A stretch of 6,844 bases of DNA, taken from NCBI GenBank assembly GCA_964591245.1, contig CAZPZZ010000187.1:1-6844 (forward strand), read 5' to 3'. Positions 5,824 through 6,844 of this stretch are shown here, one piece after another; positions within the stretch are counted from its first letter, which is position 1, and every line of letters starts with the position of its first letter. This DNA is from CAZPZZ01 sp964591245 (GTDB lineage Bacteria > Acidobacteriota > Vicinamibacteria > Vicinamibacterales > UBA8438). Below the pieces are notes generated by a model. That model was not told the origin of the DNA. It saw only the letters and a program-made list of their open reading frames with translations, and made no database searches. The position numbers and the translations under genes were made by a program.

Positions 5824-5913
5824 GGAGAGATGTCCGAGTGGTTGAAGGAGCACGCTTGGAAAGCGTGTGTAGGGGAAACTCTACCGTGGGTTCGAATCCC
5901 ACTCTCTCCGCCA
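5824..5913 (+). tRNA. tRNA-Ser (GGA)
   Basis: A complete 90-nt class II tRNA with a long variable arm. Acceptor GGAGAGA (5824-5830) pairs with TCTCTCC (5903-5909), followed by discriminator G and encoded CCA (5911-5913). The anticodon stem CACGC/GCGTG encloses TTGGAAA with anticodon GGA at 5858-5860, reading UCC/UCU serine codons. The variable arm lies at about 5868-5884 and the T arm has GGTTCGAATCC. It is transcribed divergently from the SRP RNA. Confidence 0.97.
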
Positions 5914-6084
5914 TCAACCCTGCACCACATAGATAGGAAGAACCCGGGCTGGCTCTGTGAGACGAGGGCCGTGTTCTGGCGGCAGTGGCCGCTTGATGGC
6001 GCTGACACTCGTCGTCTGATTTCCAAGGGTTGCCAGTTGCGTGACGTGAGAATCAGCAGGGCCGCGTCGTGGTGACATCAGTCA
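5914..6084. other. intergenic spacer between tRNA-Ser and the ankyrin gene
   Basis: 171 bp between the tRNA-Ser 3' end and the stop codon of the ankyrin gene, both of which point into it. I see no gene here. Two weak inverted repeats occur, GCGGC/GCCGC (5979-5992) and GTGAC/GTCAC (6072-6085), neither followed by a convincing T-run. Termination of the two converging units presumably happens in this spacer. Confidence 0.5.
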
Positions 6085-6844
6085 CTATGGGGCCGATGTG
6101 GGACACGAGCGACCTATATGGCGAATGAGCATGCCATCCGCATCGAGGCACATCCGATCCAAGGCCGACGTGCCATCGTTGTTTTCAAGGTCGAGCCTGC
6201 CTCCGTGTTCGACGAGAAGGTCCACCACCGATGAATAGGCGAGCCGCACGGCGGCGTGGAGCGCCGTGTTCCCGTTCGGATCGGTGGCATTGACATCGTT
6301 CCCCAGCTCGAGCGCGAGTCTGGTCCCTTCCAGGGTCGAGGGTTCACCGGCGGACGCCAGGAGCCGGACCGCGTCGACGCCGATCTCCTGGCCGCGGCGG
6401 TTGTGTCGCTGTGTATTCCAGCCGTCTCCGGCAACCGCCATTAAGGGTGTTTTTCCATTGTCGGGTGAGAGCAATGGGTCGGCACCGGAGGCGGCCAGGA
6501 ACCGCATGATGTCGACCTCGGCATATTTGGCCGCCAGCCAGAACGGGGTCGCTCCTGTCAGGGTCGCCGATAACCCGTACCAGTTGATGCTGCGTTTCTG
6601 GCGGCTTCCTCTGGTGATGCGACTGTCTGGGTCCGCGCCGTGCGCGGTCAGTGTTCGTACCAGCTCCAGATCACCACGTGATACGGCGGTGTGCAGCGCG
6701 GTGTAACCAGCGTCGGCGTTGTTCGGGTCCGCACCCTGCTCCAGAAGAAACGCCGCAAATTTGCCCTGTCCGCTGAAGCTCGCGATGATCAGCGCCGACT
6801 GGTCATTCGGAGCCTTGGCGTTCACATCCGCACCAGCGTCGACG
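6085..6844 (-). CDS. Ankyrin-repeat protein, N-terminus outside window
   Basis: The visible 252 residues run in open frame to the window edge. A GTG at 6825 is an internal valine, not the start: the codons before it spell VDAGAD, which joins VNAK to make an ordinary ankyrin loop (AGADVNAK). Ankyrin units counted from the edge: about 4-36, 37-69 (TALHTAVSRGDLELVRTLTAH), 69-119, 120-166, and 180-212 (TALHAAVRLAYSSVVDLLVEH), then a degenerate cap at 213-245. Units three and four carry insertions: residues 76-97, rich in Arg/Ser and containing WYGLSA, and 141-155, NTQRHNRRG. Ankyrin repeats are protein-binding scaffolds; no enzymatic motif is visible. Cell location cannot be judged without the N-terminus. 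It converges with tRNA-Ser and has no evident link to the dnaX block. Partner and function are unknown. Confidence 0.88.
   Translation of the reverse strand, partial: VDAGADVNAKAPNDQSALIIASFSGQGKFAAFLLEQGADPNNADAGYTALHTAVSRGDLELVRTLTAHGADPDSRITRGSRQKRSINWYGLSATLTGATPFWLAAKYAEVDIMRFLAASGADPLLSPDNGKTPLMAVAGDGWNTQRHNRRGQEIGVDAVRLLASAGEPSTLEGTRLALELGNDVNATDPNGNTALHAAVRLAYSSVVDLLVEHGGRLDLENNDGTSALDRMCLDADGMLIRHIGRSCPTSAP

Noticed and set aside
5824..5913. tRNA-Ser as an integration site for a mobile element
   Set aside because: No repeat of the tRNA 3' end is seen in the window and no integrase or phage gene is present.
5979..5992. GCGGC/GCCGC hairpin as a tRNA-Ser terminator
   Set aside because: Only 5 bp and followed by TTGAT rather than a T-run; common by chance in GC-rich DNA.
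6823..6825. GTG at 6825 as the start of a 246-aa ankyrin protein
   Set aside because: The frame stays open to the window edge and the upstream codons (VDAGAD) complete a canonical ankyrin loop, so the true start is outside.

Overview
This is a GC-rich bacterial chromosomal window carrying mostly housekeeping genes. The core is an SRP RNA - dnaX - ybaB - recR block on the minus strand, the same order as in many bacteria (in Bacillus subtilis: scr-dnaX-yaaK-recR). The taxon cannot be fixed from the sequence alone. The DnaX C-terminal half, the ankyrin protein with its insertions and the flippase/DUF2064 fusion together remind me of Acidobacteriota (Vicinamibacteria-like); this is a guess from protein flavour, not a demonstrated assignment. 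Nothing here looks mobile: there is no transposase, integrase, CRISPR array or phage gene.

Layout. 1-75: tRNA-Asn(GUU), minus, running off the left edge, with a near-consensus sigma70 promoter at 142-170. 194-805: a seven-helix DUF4203/TM198-like membrane protein, minus, possibly leaderless. 871-2679: divergently transcribed 602-aa fusion of a flippase-like membrane domain (LPG_synthase_TM family) with a cytosolic DUF2064/TIGR04282 glycosyltransferase-like domain. It ends tail-to-tail with recR. 2715-5515: recR, ybaB and dnaX, transcribed leftward in the order dnaX-ybaB-recR; dnaX and ybaB are 9 nt apart, and ybaB and recR overlap by 4 nt. About 5541-5645: SRP 4.5S RNA (ffs), minus, 25 nt upstream of dnaX. 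5824-5913: tRNA-Ser(GGA), plus, divergent from the SRP RNA. 6085-6844: an ankyrin-repeat protein, minus, whose N-terminus lies beyond the right edge.

How the genes work together. DnaX builds the replicative clamp loader, YbaB binds DNA, and RecR loads RecA at gaps with RecF/RecO, so this is a replication/repair operon headed by the protein-targeting RNA. The fusion protein would couple a membrane transporter-like domain to a sugar or nucleotide transferase on the cytosolic face, but its substrate is unknown.

I see no clear previously undescribed system. The points most worth a second look are: the flippase-glycosyltransferase fusion; a C9 tract in the dnaX linker where a -1 slip would yield a 422-aa gamma-like product; and a repeat in the SRP leader that can form a hairpin competing with the SRP RNA terminal helix.
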